Both the position numbers and the translations under genes were made by a program. 64,000 nt of DNA from Gongronella butleri (Eukaryota > Mucoromycota > Mucoromycetes > Mucorales > Cunninghamellaceae): NCBI GenBank assembly GCA_025201375.1, contig JAIWZP010000008.1, positions 124,001 through 188,000 of the forward strand, written 5' to 3'. The notes beneath the pieces are model-generated. The model saw only the letters and a list, made by a program, of their open reading frames with translations, had not been told where the DNA came from and made no database searches. Positions 45,537-56,988 of this stretch are shown one piece after another. The first letter of the stretch is position 1. Each line of letters opens with the position of its first letter.

Positions 45537-45840
45537 GATGCGCGAAAAACCGCGTCAAACGCTGACTGCCACGCGCAAGTTCGAATCAAATCCATGTTCC
45601 TGGCGTCTCTCTTGTTAATGGACGCGTCGGCGCGGCGTGATGGACGCGTCTTTTCCTTGCAAATCACCACTGAAGTTTTATCTAAAATCGCGGATTGCTC
45701 GTCAACCAGCAAGTTGATCGCCCTCGTTTTTTTTAGCACGTTTCGTGGTTACTCCATGCGATGCTTCTTGTGTGCAAGTTTGCTGCCTTTCGGAGAACCT
45801 AGATTTTCAATTTTCGCTCGGGGGTTCGTCGAGGCCAAAA
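45537..45840 (+). repeat. Dispersed repeat, copy B (pairs with 16741-17042)
   Basis: Second copy of the anonymous repeat, same orientation as copy A about 29 kb away. The block from the ATG at 45594 aligns with 16797 onward with one 3-nt indel. In a sampled 40-nt stretch (beginning gcaaatcacc here) 31 of 40 positions match copy A. Two GACGCGTC palindromes (45621, 45643) lie inside this copy. The frame runs to 45869 and ends LYSNLS. Whether it is transcribed is unknown. Confidence 0.6.
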
Positions 45841-46248
45841 ACGCACACCTCTATTCGAACTTGTCGTAAACGCGGTCAAATGATCCCAAATTTTAACCAG
45901 GGAATGTCCAATGCAAGAGCGTCATGCTTGCAAGTTTTCTCGGCCAGTCTATACCAGATGTATTTGCATTACACATGAAATCAGATAATAAAATTCATCC
46001 TCGTGGGCTAACTCGCCAGAATCTCGACATTATTCTAAAAAACCAGTCATGTGGACTCTTTTTCCTCGCTGATTCATGAAAGATGTCGTGCAATTGCTAA
46101 TGCTCTGGGTAGTTCGTTGCAAAGAAAGCCATAAAACCGGGAGATCCATGTGGCGATTGTCGAAATCATCGCAATAAAAGCAAATTTATGTACTATTTAT
46201 TGTTGTGGTGGACGAGTACAAAGAAATTAAAAAAAAGAAAAATGGATA

Positions 46249-49093
46249 TCAGATGCGGCGCCTTGGCCCGTCGCCGGGGATGGCAACGGACGCGCGTCGC
46301 AAAGCGGTGGCGGCGAACAAATCAGGGGCCAAAAAGATATCAGGGCAGCTGGAGCGACTTGATTCGCGTGTGGGGCAGCCGGGAGTGCCCCATCGATGGG
46401 GGGTTGCGGCACGGCGGCGCGGCTCTGTGGCCTGTGGGCCTGCCATGAGCGGTGGGCGTGTGAATGGCTGGCAAAGCAGAGGCGTTTCGTGGTCATAGTG
46501 ACGCTGCTGGTGCTGGTGCTGCTGGTGATGCGCAGCGAGGAACGATGCATTGGCCGGGGGCGACGGGATCGGCACGCTCTCGAAAATGGTGCGGATTGGC
46601 TGGTACGAGGGAGAATTGGAAATTAATGGCGCCGACGGCGATGTTTGCCTTGCATTGAAAGCATCGCACTGGAATGGATGGACCATGGCCGATGGCATCG
46701 CTGTATACAGAGGCATGGTAGGTGCCTTGGCGATGGCGGGGGCCGACGATGGACCGCCATTGCCTCCTGGGACGGCGAAATTGGCCGAATTGGCGGGAAC
46801 CGTGGAAAGAGCGGACCACGTCGGATCAAACAAAGGGTTTGGTGGTGGCGTTGCCTTTGGTGATGGTGGAAGCGCGCCTTCGCGCATCAATTCACTTCGT
46901 TGCAGTGAATTGGACCATTCAGACCCCTTCATCTTACGCGGCACGCCTTCAAATTCAATCGCACGGCCATCTTCTTTGCAGAGCCGTGTCAACAAGTGGC
47001 ATACGTCGTGTCGTGGGTGATTCGCACTGTAGCGTACGCGAAACACGGTCGAACCAGAAGAAAACGGATGGAATGTCCAAATGACGGCGCCTGGTGCATT
47101 TCCTGAATCTGAAGATGATTCGGGTGCGACAGACAGAGCAATGGCCAATTCAACGAGTGGTGCATGGTGCTGGAGTCGGTCTTGCATCATGTGGAGCCAT
47201 TGATGCGCGTCCGTGTCCTCTTTTGTGCGTAAATCCACGGCAAAGAGCCATTCCGTGTATGATTTCGATTGCAAAAACATGGCGAGACGTGGTAAATGCG
47301 CACGTGGGCCGTACAGAAGCACTTCATCGCTGCCATTGCGTGGCGGCCACACCACGTGAAGCCCATACAATCGCGTTAAATCACGAATGCCCACACTGAC
47401 GCCATGCTGGTGCGCAAGTTGGCTGTGCAGGTGGAACGGGATCGAGATCGGGCACGTGCCGAATTCTTTGTCCTTGTCGGGTGCAATGAATTCCATGATC
47501 GCTTCTTCCAATTGATAAAGACTCGCCTTGTTTTTCATTGGCGTGCGAGCCACCACATTGTGCTCCTTTTCAAAATAGCCGCCCATAGCATTGTACTCTT
47601 CGGCGCCCGAGAATTTCACGTAAACACCGTATTTCTTCATCACGCGTTGAATATTCTTGCCGCCGACGCCAATGATGCGTCGATGATAGATCTCGGGCAC
47701 GTAAAACGATGTCTCTGCGGGCAATTCATCTTGCAACAGATCCAATCCCGCCAAGGCATTGGCCATCGACCCGCTTTCAACAATGATGGCCACATTGTAC
47801 TCATTGGCGGCTGAAAAATACAATTCCACGTCGCATGCCTTCATGATCTTGTTGATCTTGCCATTCTTCTTGCCGCTGATGAACTCGCGCTGATCCGACG
47901 CCATCTCAATCATGAATTGCACGCCATTGATGTGCTGCTTGATGGCCAGACGGTCAATCACGCTACACGCCTGCACTACCGACGAATGCGTCCCAATGAG
48001 CTCCAATCGCGGCGATTGGCTGCTGCCACTGACAAGCATTTCGACACCCGACTGGCACACAATCTGGTCCAGCGTCTTTCCAAGCGCTTCATACGACCCA
48101 AACAGCCGCTTGAGTGCTACCTCGTCGCCATGCGAAGGCACCTTGAATGCAAAATTCACCTCGTAAATGGCATATTGCTACAGTAATAAAAGAAATGTGA
48201 AAAAAATGTGAAAAAAATGTGAAAAAGCGGAAAAAAAAGGGAAGTGTATGTACCAGGTAATTCAACAGCCGCAACGTTCGTTCGACACGCACGCGATTCT
48301 CGGCATACACGGTGATGGTGTTGCAGCCCGAGCCAATGGCCGGGAACAGCACAATGGACCCATCATCTTTCATGATTTTTGCCATTTCCTCTTGCCGATA
48401 GCGCAGCATCCAGTCCAATTTGAACGGCTTGATAATGGAATCCTTTTGAAAGAGCGTCGCCTTCTGCTTTCATCGTCATCAAAAAAAAAAAAAAAAATGA
48501 AGCGGGTTGGCGGGTTTTGTTTTTATTTTTTTATTTTTTACCTTTTGCTCCATTGTCTTTTTCAAATTGTCCTTTGCGCGCACAATGCCCTCGGGTGTGC
48601 CGGTCAGGTAGATGGTATCCTTGCGCTGGTCGATGGGCAGAGACGTGTAGCGGGTATCGGAGAGCTTGTAAAATGGCGATTGGAGGTATACATTGACGCC
48701 GGTGTCTTCCATAATGGCCTGCACGGTTTCATGACGAATGCCCGCCACCAAATGCTGCAAATAACACGGCATGTCCATCGTGGCCACGGTCATGCCCAAT
48801 TGCTGATCCAATGCCACGAGTGTCTGCACCTTGGCGCTCTCCACAGCATCCACATGTCCGCGAATGGTCATGGTCGGCTTGCCACCGCACTCGACGCGGA
48901 ATGAAACGCTGTTCTCCATCGCAATGTCTTTTAGCGTGTCATGAATCTGCGATGACTTGTCCAGCAAATTCGAATGAAACGATTGGATCAATGCTTTGGA
49001 CTGCGAAAAAAAGGTTATAAACAGAAAAAATAAAGTAAAAAAAAAGTGATCAGCACGGCCTCCCTTTTTTTTATGATATTCTTGTTTTCGTTG

Positions 49094-49162
<69 letters not shown>

Positions 49163-49398
49163 TCTATGGGCGCTTGACGGAGCAAGTCGCCACGTGCAAG
49201 AAGCACGGTGCTGGAGGCGCCGATCATGGACACGGCCAAAAAGGGCCGGTCGGCCATGTTGTAGGCATTGGCGTGCGCGTGGCGCAATTGCGGATGCTTT
49301 TGGATCATGCCATTGCGCACGTCAGCGAGCTGCTGAGGCGCAAGCTGCTTGGTCTCGTCCGTCTGCTTGAGTGATACGGCGCAGGCAAGGAGTTGCAT
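46249..49398 (-). CDS. Multi-KH-domain RNA-binding protein (BICC1/YLL032C-like)
   Basis: Exons 49398-49162, 49000-48542, 48463-48254 and 48177-46249 encode at least 944 residues. Several KH-type repeats are visible. The clearest has the GxxG loop IIGVGGKNIQRVMKKYGVYVKF; others include GIRHETVQAIMEDTGVNVYL and KKNGKINKIMKACDVELYFS. Blocks such as YLTGTPEGIVRAKDNL and MTIRGHVDAVESAK match the inter-KH strands of vigilin/BICC-like proteins. The C-terminal 250 residues are Pro/Ser/Ala-rich low complexity. Likely a cytoplasmic mRNA-binding protein; targets unknown. The first ATG used lies inside an exon open further upstream to an acceptor at 49423, so an upstream exon may add residues; no convincing one was found in the next 300 bp. 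The 49161-49001 intron contains a 64-nt A run right after its GT. Confidence 0.82.
48195..48227 (-). repeat. Short tandem repeat, three 11-nt units
   Basis: Three consecutive copies of atgtgaaaaaa (plus-strand reading) within the third intron of the KH-protein gene. Confidence 0.8.
49096..49159 (+). repeat. 64-nt T homopolymer (A run on the coding strand)
   Basis: Uninterrupted T run, the longest homopolymer in the window. On the coding (minus) strand it is an A run starting immediately after the GT donor of the first modelled KH-gene intron. Exact length may be affected by sequencing slippage. Confidence 0.9.
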
Positions 49399-50131
49399 GA
49401 ATTTCCGGGTGGCACAAAAGGTCTGAAAAAGGGAAAAAGAAGTATGGCTCTCCCTCATTTTTTTTTCTCTTTCTCGTCGCTTGACGTCTTGAGAACAATG
49501 AAATCCAGCCCATTGGGATGCGCGCAACCAAGGAAAAAACAAAAAATAAAAGCAACAAAGCACGCAAGACACGACAAAAAGTGAGAGAGGCGAGAACGGC
49601 AGCAGAGGCTTCAAATGAAAAAAAGGCAACAAACAATCAAATGGAGAATGCACACGCCATTTTTGACGGACATTCGCAGTCAAAGCGGAGTTTCATGCTG
49701 TTGAATTTTCATTGTTCGCGACGACGCGTCGCCGCGCCCATTCACTTTTTTTTTTTTCATTCCTCTCGTTGTTCCTGTCCTCTTGACGCTAATTAATGGC
49801 TCCCAAAATTAGACCAATGTTGATCCCACCATGTTGCTCATTTGATTGTCTTTTATGCTAAAATCGAGGATCCGTTGTAAAACATTTAAAAGAGCGTCCT
49901 TTTTTCGTTTTTTTTTTTTTTTTGTTTCCATCCCATTTCTCTTTCACTCACTCACACACACACACACATACATCCCATCCTTTTTTTAATCCTCCCCCGC
50001 TCGTTGCTCTTCTTGTTTTTATTCTTGCGCAAAGCTGCCGTTTGCTCCGTTCCTTCCCTCTTTTTCTTGTCCCAAGCACTCTTGTCTCTAGCTTCTATTT
50101 GTTTGTTTGACGTTCTTGTTGATTCAATCTA
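49399..50131. other. Intergenic between divergent KH and J-like genes
   Basis: About 730 bp with one GACGCGTC (49723), a CA microsatellite (49954-49969) and a T/C-rich leader before the plus-strand start. Part of it may be unmodelled 5' exon of the KH gene. Confidence 0.5.
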
Positions 50132-52147
50132 ATGTCTGACCCTGCGCGCCCTGTCAATCCCTTTATCGAGCAAGTCAAGACGCACAAGGACTCGCTTTAC
50201 CAATTGTTCAATTTGCCAGCGCGCGCTGCTCTGACGGTGGACTCGATTTCACGGTTGTTTTATGAGCGCATGAAGCAATATCATCCTGCCATCATTGGGG
50301 TTTATGGTCCGTCTCACGAGGACATCCAGACCTCTAAAAACATGATTGAAGTGCTTGGTATCGCGTTTTCCGTGCTGTGCAGTCCCGAGAAGAAGCAACT
50401 TTATGACCAATCTGGCTTCCTGCCTCCCAATTACGTCGAGGCCTTGAATATTGACTGGCTTTGCCTTAGCCTGGGGATGTGGGCTGGCCTCAATTGCCGC
50501 GATCCTACTAATCCTTTGCTCGCTGGGTTGAACGATATCTTTCCTGGTAAGCGCAAAAAAAAAAAAGGGGGGCGGGGGCACAGTAAGAGTGGATGCTCAC
50601 ATCTCTTTTTTTTTCCTCTCCCTCTCTTTTTTGCTCTTTTTCTCTTTTTTTCTCTTTTTTTCTTTCTCTCTGTCTATTTTTTTTTTGACAAAAAAAAGCG
50701 ATGGTGTGTGATCTTCCGCGCACGACGCTGCAGCCTCCCCCTGCTCAGGCACCTGTGCAAGCGCAGCAAGCGCAGGCCCCTTCGCCGGCGCCGCCATCGC
50801 CACCTGTGGCCCAGTTCCCATCTCCTGCTGCGCAATCGCACGCGTCCACGGCGTCTCGCTCGCATTTCACGGGTGATTCATCGTCGACGGCGCTATCCAC
50901 GGACCCATTCTCTTCGGCGAGCGCGCCATCGGTGCCATCAGGGCCTTCGGGGCACTCGGGGCCATCGGATGGCAGCATCGGCAGCAAGAGCCGATCGTCG
51001 TCATCTTCGGGCTCGCTGCCGCCCGCGCCGCCCTTTACGGACCGCACCATGCCATTGGCCATGTGGTCCAGCGCCAAGAGCAGCCTGCCTTGGACATCCA
51101 GCCGCATCGGCGCCACCCAGATGGGCGCCAATACTACTGCCGGGGGCCCATCCGCGACGGGATCGGTCCGAAGCTTTGGCTCGTCGTCGTCGTCCGCCCA
51201 ATTCACTAATTCCACCTCGACACTCACCACGACACGCTCCCCAGCCAGCGAGGATGCCTCTTTTGTCCCTGCCTCCGGCGCCCAAGGCGTCTTTTCCACC
51301 GCCAGCACTTTGTCGGGCCTCCCGTCCTCGTTCAATGGCAGCACCGGCAGCACCTCCAGCACCAGCAGCAGCGCCAGTGGCCAAACCTCGCCTTACAACC
51401 CGCCACCCAACGTCAACGATGTCAGTCAACTCGTCCGAAAGCGCCCGAGCCCGCCCGCTCGTGATAGTAAGAATTCAATGGACAATGAAAATTGAGACGA
51501 AAAAAAGGGAGGCATTGGAAAAAAAAAAAACGGGAAAAAAGTGACAAAACAGGCACATTTTTTTTTTCATTTTGTTCATTTTTTCTTTTTTTTTTTTTGC
51601 AGGTGCGCGTCGCGTTGGTCAGATTTACGAAGCGACGTTGCGATTCATGCAAGACGATGTGGCGCGTGAGGGCTCACCTTCGTCATCGTCGTCGGCCTCG
51701 TACGGTTCGCTTCAAGGTTCCAGCGCGTCGTCGTCCATGGCGCATGTGATTGATGATTCGGACGAGGACATGGACGATGTCGATTCGCACACGTCGATGA
51801 CCGATTCGGACGATGCGTCGTTCATCGATGACATGTACAATGTGGAGTTGCCGCCGCACCAAATGATGCGCCGCAGCAAGGGCCGCTTGGGCAACCACGT
51901 GCTGACCCCCGGCAAGGACGACATGGAGGTCATGTTGAATCTCATTGAGGAGCGCCAGCAACGCCGTGGCCGCAAGCTTGTGCGCCACTGGGACACCACC
52001 ATTGCCTTGCTCAACCCAAGCCAAAAGCGCCGCCAGCCCACCGAGGAGGAATTCCAACGCGCTCAGACCATTGTCGACAGCCGCCGCGACGCAAATCGTC
52101 GCCAAAAGAATAACAAGCGCAAGACCTGGCTCGAAAAGGGCCAGTAA
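50132..52147 (+). CDS. Protein with degenerate DnaJ-like N-terminus and Ser-rich middle
   Basis: Exons 50132-50546, 50699-51466 and 51603-52147 encode 575 residues. Residues 20-95 resemble a J domain: DSLYQLFNLPARAALTVDSISRLFYERMKQYHP (in parts), then IEVLGIAFSVLCSPEKKQLYDQSGF. The catalytic HPD tripeptide reads HPA, so Hsp70 stimulation is doubtful. Residues about 140-390 are Ser/Pro/Thr/Ala-rich and disordered. The C-terminal part has an acidic segment (DDSDEDMDDVDS) and a basic helix-rich end (EERQQRRGRKLVRHWD, RRDANRRQKNNKRKTWLEKGQ). No family match is recognised beyond the J-like start, so no function is assigned. The intron 1 acceptor is purine-rich (gacaaaaaaaag). It is divergent from the KH gene. 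Confidence 0.75.
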
Positions 52148-52543
52148 AATGACGCTCCATCGCCTTATTTTTTTTCTTTCCATCCGCATCTTAAATGCGC
52201 GTTTTTTTTTTCTTTTTTATCTCTCATCTTTGGCCATCCCTCTTATATTTTTATCCCCCTAGTTTGACCTCACTGTATCTCCATTGGCCCCCTTTTTACC
52301 ATGAATAAATGAAAAAAGTGAATAAAAAGTCCGTTTCAAACAAATTCTTGGCTCTCCTTTGCACCCGCGCGCGTGGAAAATGCGTGGTAGAAAGTAAAAA
52401 AAAAGCTTATCCCCGTTTTGGCCATTTTGTGCTGCCCGACCCGTGCGTCCGCTCAAAACGCCTTTCTTTCTGCATTCTTTCCCTTTTTCCCTCTTTTTTT
52501 TTTTTTCTTTGCTACGCACACACACACACACCCACGTCTTAAT
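52148..52543. other. Intergenic between tandem genes
   Basis: About 400 bp holding the J-like 3' UTR and the UPF0662 promoter, with T runs and a CA microsatellite (52518-52532) just before the start. Nothing else is seen. Confidence 0.55.
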
Positions 52544-53457
52544 ATGAGCACGTCTATTCCCTTGGAAGGTAAGAGAGCGTGTTTTGGGCACCGAGACCGT
52601 GAAATTGCTCTTGACGCGCGTCTTTTCCCGGATGTTCACGCCTTTTTGCGCTTTTTTTTTTGTTTTCTTGCGTGCCACTCACGTTCTATAGAAGCCCCTA
52701 TTCTCGAGCAGCTGATTACGATTCGCAACCGGCTGTCGGCGCTAAAGAAGGACAGAAGCAGCTACGCCAAGTCGGACGACATTTTATCGCTATACAAGCA
52801 GACGGAGCAGCAGCTCGAGTGCCTTGCCAAGTGCCGCGACGGCGACCTGTGGAACAAAGCCCGCCGCAATCGAGTCAACGACGTGCTGGACGACGTCATG
52901 TCACTGCTGTCCCTGTTCTTCATGAGCATTGGCCGCAATCGCGAATGTAAAACCAAAAATCATACAAAAAAAATCACTGATCTGATTTTTATCGCCCCTA
53001 CTAGACCCCGCGGTGTACGCGCAATTGGTCACGGTCGAGGTAAGAAAGCCAGCCCCACAACAAGGGGCAACGAGGCAAAAAAAAAAAAAAAAAGGCGCTG
53101 ATTTCTTTATTTTTGGCAATTTCTCAGCGGTATTTGGATCAATTGAGCCAAATGGGGATCTACACGGATCGTGTGCTCGTGGAAATCGAGGAACGTTTGG
53201 ACGACATCGATAGCATCATCAACAAAGAACGCACAGGCAACTATTCCGTCTACATCCTCGAATTGCTGCAGAAAAAATACAAACGAAGCAGTAAGATATC
53301 CCTTTTTCCCCCCTCCCCGCATCACGTCACGCGCCATTGCATGTTGCTCAATGCCCCCTCGTTTATTTTCTCTCTGTAGAGGAGGCCCTGGACTCGCTGC
53401 TAGCAACCATTCGCGAGGTTTCCCCAGAATTGTAAGGATTTTGCTGCATTGTGCATC

Positions 53458-53498
<41 letters not shown>

Positions 53499-54556
53499 CA
53501 CGCGCCCTTGTTTTGTTTGCCAGGAAACCGCTGCAAGAAGAGCTGGTGGAATTAAGGCGTCAGTTGGCCATGGTCGCCCAGCGGCCCACAGGATTCAAAG
53601 CAAGCGACATTTACCCTTTCCAAGACAAGGTGAGGCATTTTTTTTTAATTTTTTTTCCCAATGGGGAGGGGGAGGGGGCCGATGATCTCATTGTTCTTTT
53701 TTGTTTATAGTTGCGCAAAATCGACAATCTGCTAAAGACGGATTTATTCCCAAACGACGGCTCGGTGCCAAAGGGCCAGGCACTCATTGTTGGCCTGCTG
53801 GAACAGCTGTACGAGGAGACACACGACCTCATTGCCTCCACCGACAGCATCTCCGACAGCCTCAAGCCCATTGCCGACCGGCTCAAGGAAATCAAGGGCC
53901 AGCTCGAACGCCTTGCACTCACACATCGATGGACACTGCGTGAAACAGACCTATACACATTCCAGGTAAATGGAATTAAAAGGACACGAGTTTCTTGTGT
54001 GCTAATTGCATTTTTTTTTTCGTGCACCGCTTTTAGCTCCAATTGCAAGAGATTGAGAAGCTGCGCCACAATGGCAAATTCCGCGATCCCAAGGCGCAGA
54101 ATAACGATGTGCCAGACGGCCAGGCATTGATCAACTTTTTGCTCCGTGGCTGCTATCGTCTGATCACCAAGATGCTGAGCGAGAATGTGCCCGTCAGCGA
54201 AGCCATCATGCCCATCTACAACCAGCTCAGCACCGTGCGGCGGTGCCTCCTCGAGGTCACGAAATACGGACGACCCGATTCAGGTAAAAAATGAAAGAAT
54301 GAAAAAAATGAAAAAAAGATGCGACGCGACCACGTTCCTTGTCAAACGGATTCACCCATTCCTTTTTTTTTATTTAGCTCGCGATCTCTATCCATATCAA
54401 TTAAAACTTGCGAGCATCGACAATATGCGCAAAAACGGCATCTTTTACGACGAAGACGGCAACATTCCAGAGGGTCAGGCGATGTGCGTCGCCTTGTTGA
54501 ACGAATGCTACGATATGCTGCATGATTTGATTGCGACCGTCGATGAAGGAGCATAA
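52544..54556 (+). CDS. UPF0662 (DUF2408) family protein
   Basis: Nine exons (52544-52568, 52692-52946, 53005-53039, 53128-53290, 53380-53431, 53524-53629, 53711-53965, 54037-54283, 54378-54556) encode 438 residues. All joins keep frame. Family blocks: PILEQLITIRNRLSALKKDRSSY, KARRNRVNDVLDDVMSLLS, YAQLVTVERYLDQL, QEELVELRRQLAMV, IDNLLKTDLF with GLLEQLYEETHDLI, LKEIKGQLERLAL and IPEGQAMCVALLNECYDMLHDL. These match fungal DUF2408 proteins such as fission yeast C30C2.08. Predicted all-helical; likely cytoplasmic. Biochemical role unknown. The first coding exon has only 25 nt and the third 35 nt. Convergent with the DENND11-like gene. Confidence 0.88.
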
Positions 54557-54644
54557 AATGACTTTTAATATAAAAACACCTTCTATTCCAAAAGAGAAAA
54601 TCGTTGCAAAAAAAATAGGAACATAACAAAGGGCGTTTTTTTTT

Positions 54645-56988
54645 TCAAATTTGCAGGACGCCATGTGCCAGCTCGTCGTCTTCATTGTGTCCACGGAAGC
54701 ATTGCCGCAGCGCAAAGCAAGGTTGGCAGCAGCACATGCAGCCGGCAATGTCGTGCGTGTAGGACAATTTGATGCGCCGGCCAAAATAAACGTCGCCAAG
54801 TTCCATGAGGAACGATTGCTCGTAAAACGGATCAAGGCCTAAAAGCACCATGTCTTGCAATCCAATATACACCACCTCTTGTGGCTCGTCAAATTGATCA
54901 TCGTACGCCGTGACCAGGTGTTGGAGCGTGGACAGGATCTTGTTGGACAGGATGTGGAAGTATCTGCAAGAAGAAAAAAAAGGGGGGGACGTCAGAAGAA
55001 AGTAATTCACCCAAAAACTTCAAAAAACGTCAAAAAAAAAAACGCGTATTTACCCGGCAAGCACATCCATGTCCGAGGTATTATCAGGGGCCCAGTGTGA
55101 TTTGGCGCTGGAGGCAAACATGGGCGGGCCATCCAGCAGCATTTGTGCGTCAATTTCCGTGGCATCCTGGTCACCGCCGCCGCCGGTGCCGCGGCTGCCT
55201 GGCAATGCAAGCTCGTCGTCGGCCAAAAGAGGTGCGTGCGTGTCGTCCATGGCGTGGACCGAGCCGAGGGGCGTGTGTGGCAGCGGCTGGAACGACGAAA
55301 GCAAGTTTGTGTTGCATGCGCGCTGAATGGACTCGACACAGCGCGTGTACACGAGTGCACACTGGTACAATGGCGCCGCCGTCGTGGGTATCGAGCCCTG
55401 CGCAAAGGACGACAGCGGCGGCAGCGATGAAAAGTGCTCGCAAAGCACATTGTACCGCGCAAGGTCGGCACTGCGAAGCGGGAAAAGCGCTTGTTTGACG
55501 GAAATCTCTTGGTTCCCCGCCGTGCTCGAGTAGCTGCCGCCACCTCCACCGCTCGACGAAGCCTGAAACTGATCAGACGGGTATCGACGCGATCGCGCAC
55601 CGGGTATCTTGATCAGTGTGTCATACAAATCCGTCTTGATGTCAAAAATCGTGTCCGACGTGCCTGTACAAATAGAGGGAAGAAAAAAAAAAAAAAGAAA
55701 ATGAGATGTGTTTTCTTTTAATTCGCCTTTTGCTTCGTCTTACACGCAATGTAGCTGGCGCCCAATTCCATCTCCAGGCTGTCAATGTCATTGATGCCGA
55801 TGCTGTATTTTGTCAGAGGCGGTGCACGGTCCGAGCGCATGAAATCAGGCGGCTGACACACCATCGCCAGCATGTGCACTGGAAAAAAAAGAGCAACCCA
55901 AGGTGAACAAGAAGAAACGACGCTATTTTGCGTTTTTTTCTTTACCGAAATGACACAATTGCTGCATGGGAGGTGCAGACGTCATGAGCAGGACGCGCCG
56001 ACGCGCCAGCAGCGACTTCCAAATGACAAAGATCGTGGGTCCGAGCGTGGCAAGTAGATCAGGCAGGCTAGTAGTGGGATCATCGGCATTGGGTTCGGTC
56101 CCATTCGCAATGGCCTTTGCCTGCGTCCTTGCTGCGGCGGCAGATTCAAGATAATACACCATTGTCTGCTGCACACCATCAAATGGCTGAAGAAGCTGCG
56201 GGTCGGGATGTCGGCTCGCATAATAAACACGCTGTGAAGACAAAAAGGGGCCGCGATGCGCGTGCTGCTCGTAATACTCGATCCACGCGCGCCGCTGCTC
56301 ATCCGTCGGCTCCTTTAGAGGGTCTTGCTCACTATCCAAGAAAAAAAAAAAAAAAAGAAAAAAAAAAGAGCAATTGGTGTCAACTTGGCGTCCCATTTCT
56401 ACCCTGCGCCTCCCCTCGCGCCGCTGAATCTTATTTTTTCATACGCCAATTGCGCCTTGAGATACGCCAAGTGTTGCCACAGCGTGTGTCGGTTCGTAGC
56501 AATCAGCCCAAATGCCTGCATGGTCGCGCCACGATCTTGCTGGATCGCAGTTTTCTGAAAAACAGCGACACCATAGCCGTTTGGCCGTGAAAAGTAGCTA
56601 TGTCATGAAGAAAAAAAAAAAAGCGTAATGAGGCCACCATGCATAGCCAAGAACGATGCCAAGCCCTTACATGACATCGTTGTCTACCAGGTGCAAGCCG
56701 CTGCAAATGGCTTGATACTCCACTCCGCTCAAATCCACATCTAATCAACAAAAATGTTAGCTTAAGCGCCCCCGTCAGCCCTCTCTGCTGCCGTTTATAT
56801 ACCCTGCGGGTGCTGCCAGGTCAAGTCGTTGCCTTTGTGAATGTGAAACTGCACGAGAAACAACGCCGTGACGCCACTGACAAGCGAGTAAAAACGAAAT
56901 ATGAGCAACCCGCACTGAATTCATCATCAATTTCACCGCCAGGGCCATGTTTTTACCTATTCTCTGCTTTAAACTTGTACTTGGACAT
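54645..56988 (-). CDS. DENND11/LCHN (Anr2-like) DENN-domain protein
   Basis: Exons 56988-56957, 56876-56803, 56740-56671, 56597-56403, 56331-55946, 55878-55744, 55663-55054 and 54963-54645 join in frame to 606 residues. The protein begins MSKYKFKAENSGVTALFLVQFHIHKGND (in parts), with DVDLSGVEYQAICSGLH, then YFSRPNGYGVAVFQ, GPTIFVIWKSLLARRRVLLMTSAPPM, KYSIGINDIDSLE and YIACTSDTIFDIKTDLYDTL. These blocks correspond to the longin/uDENN-cDENN-dDENN core of DENND11 (LCHN) and yeast Anr2. DENN proteins usually act on Rab GTPases; no exchange target is proved here. A roughly 130-residue loop in exon 7 is low complexity (Gly/Ser, Asp). The first exon has only 32 nt. The gene is convergent with UPF0662 (88 bp between stops). 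Confidence 0.84.

Larger units (their letters stand above)
43364..46248. other. Long intergenic region with repeat copy B
   Basis: About 2.9 kb between the cyclin start and the KH-gene stop. It begins with a GT microsatellite (43369-43380) and A runs near the cyclin promoter. It then holds mixed-composition sequence without a supportable gene, and repeat copy B at 45537-45840. Small open frames show no family resemblance. Confidence 0.5.
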
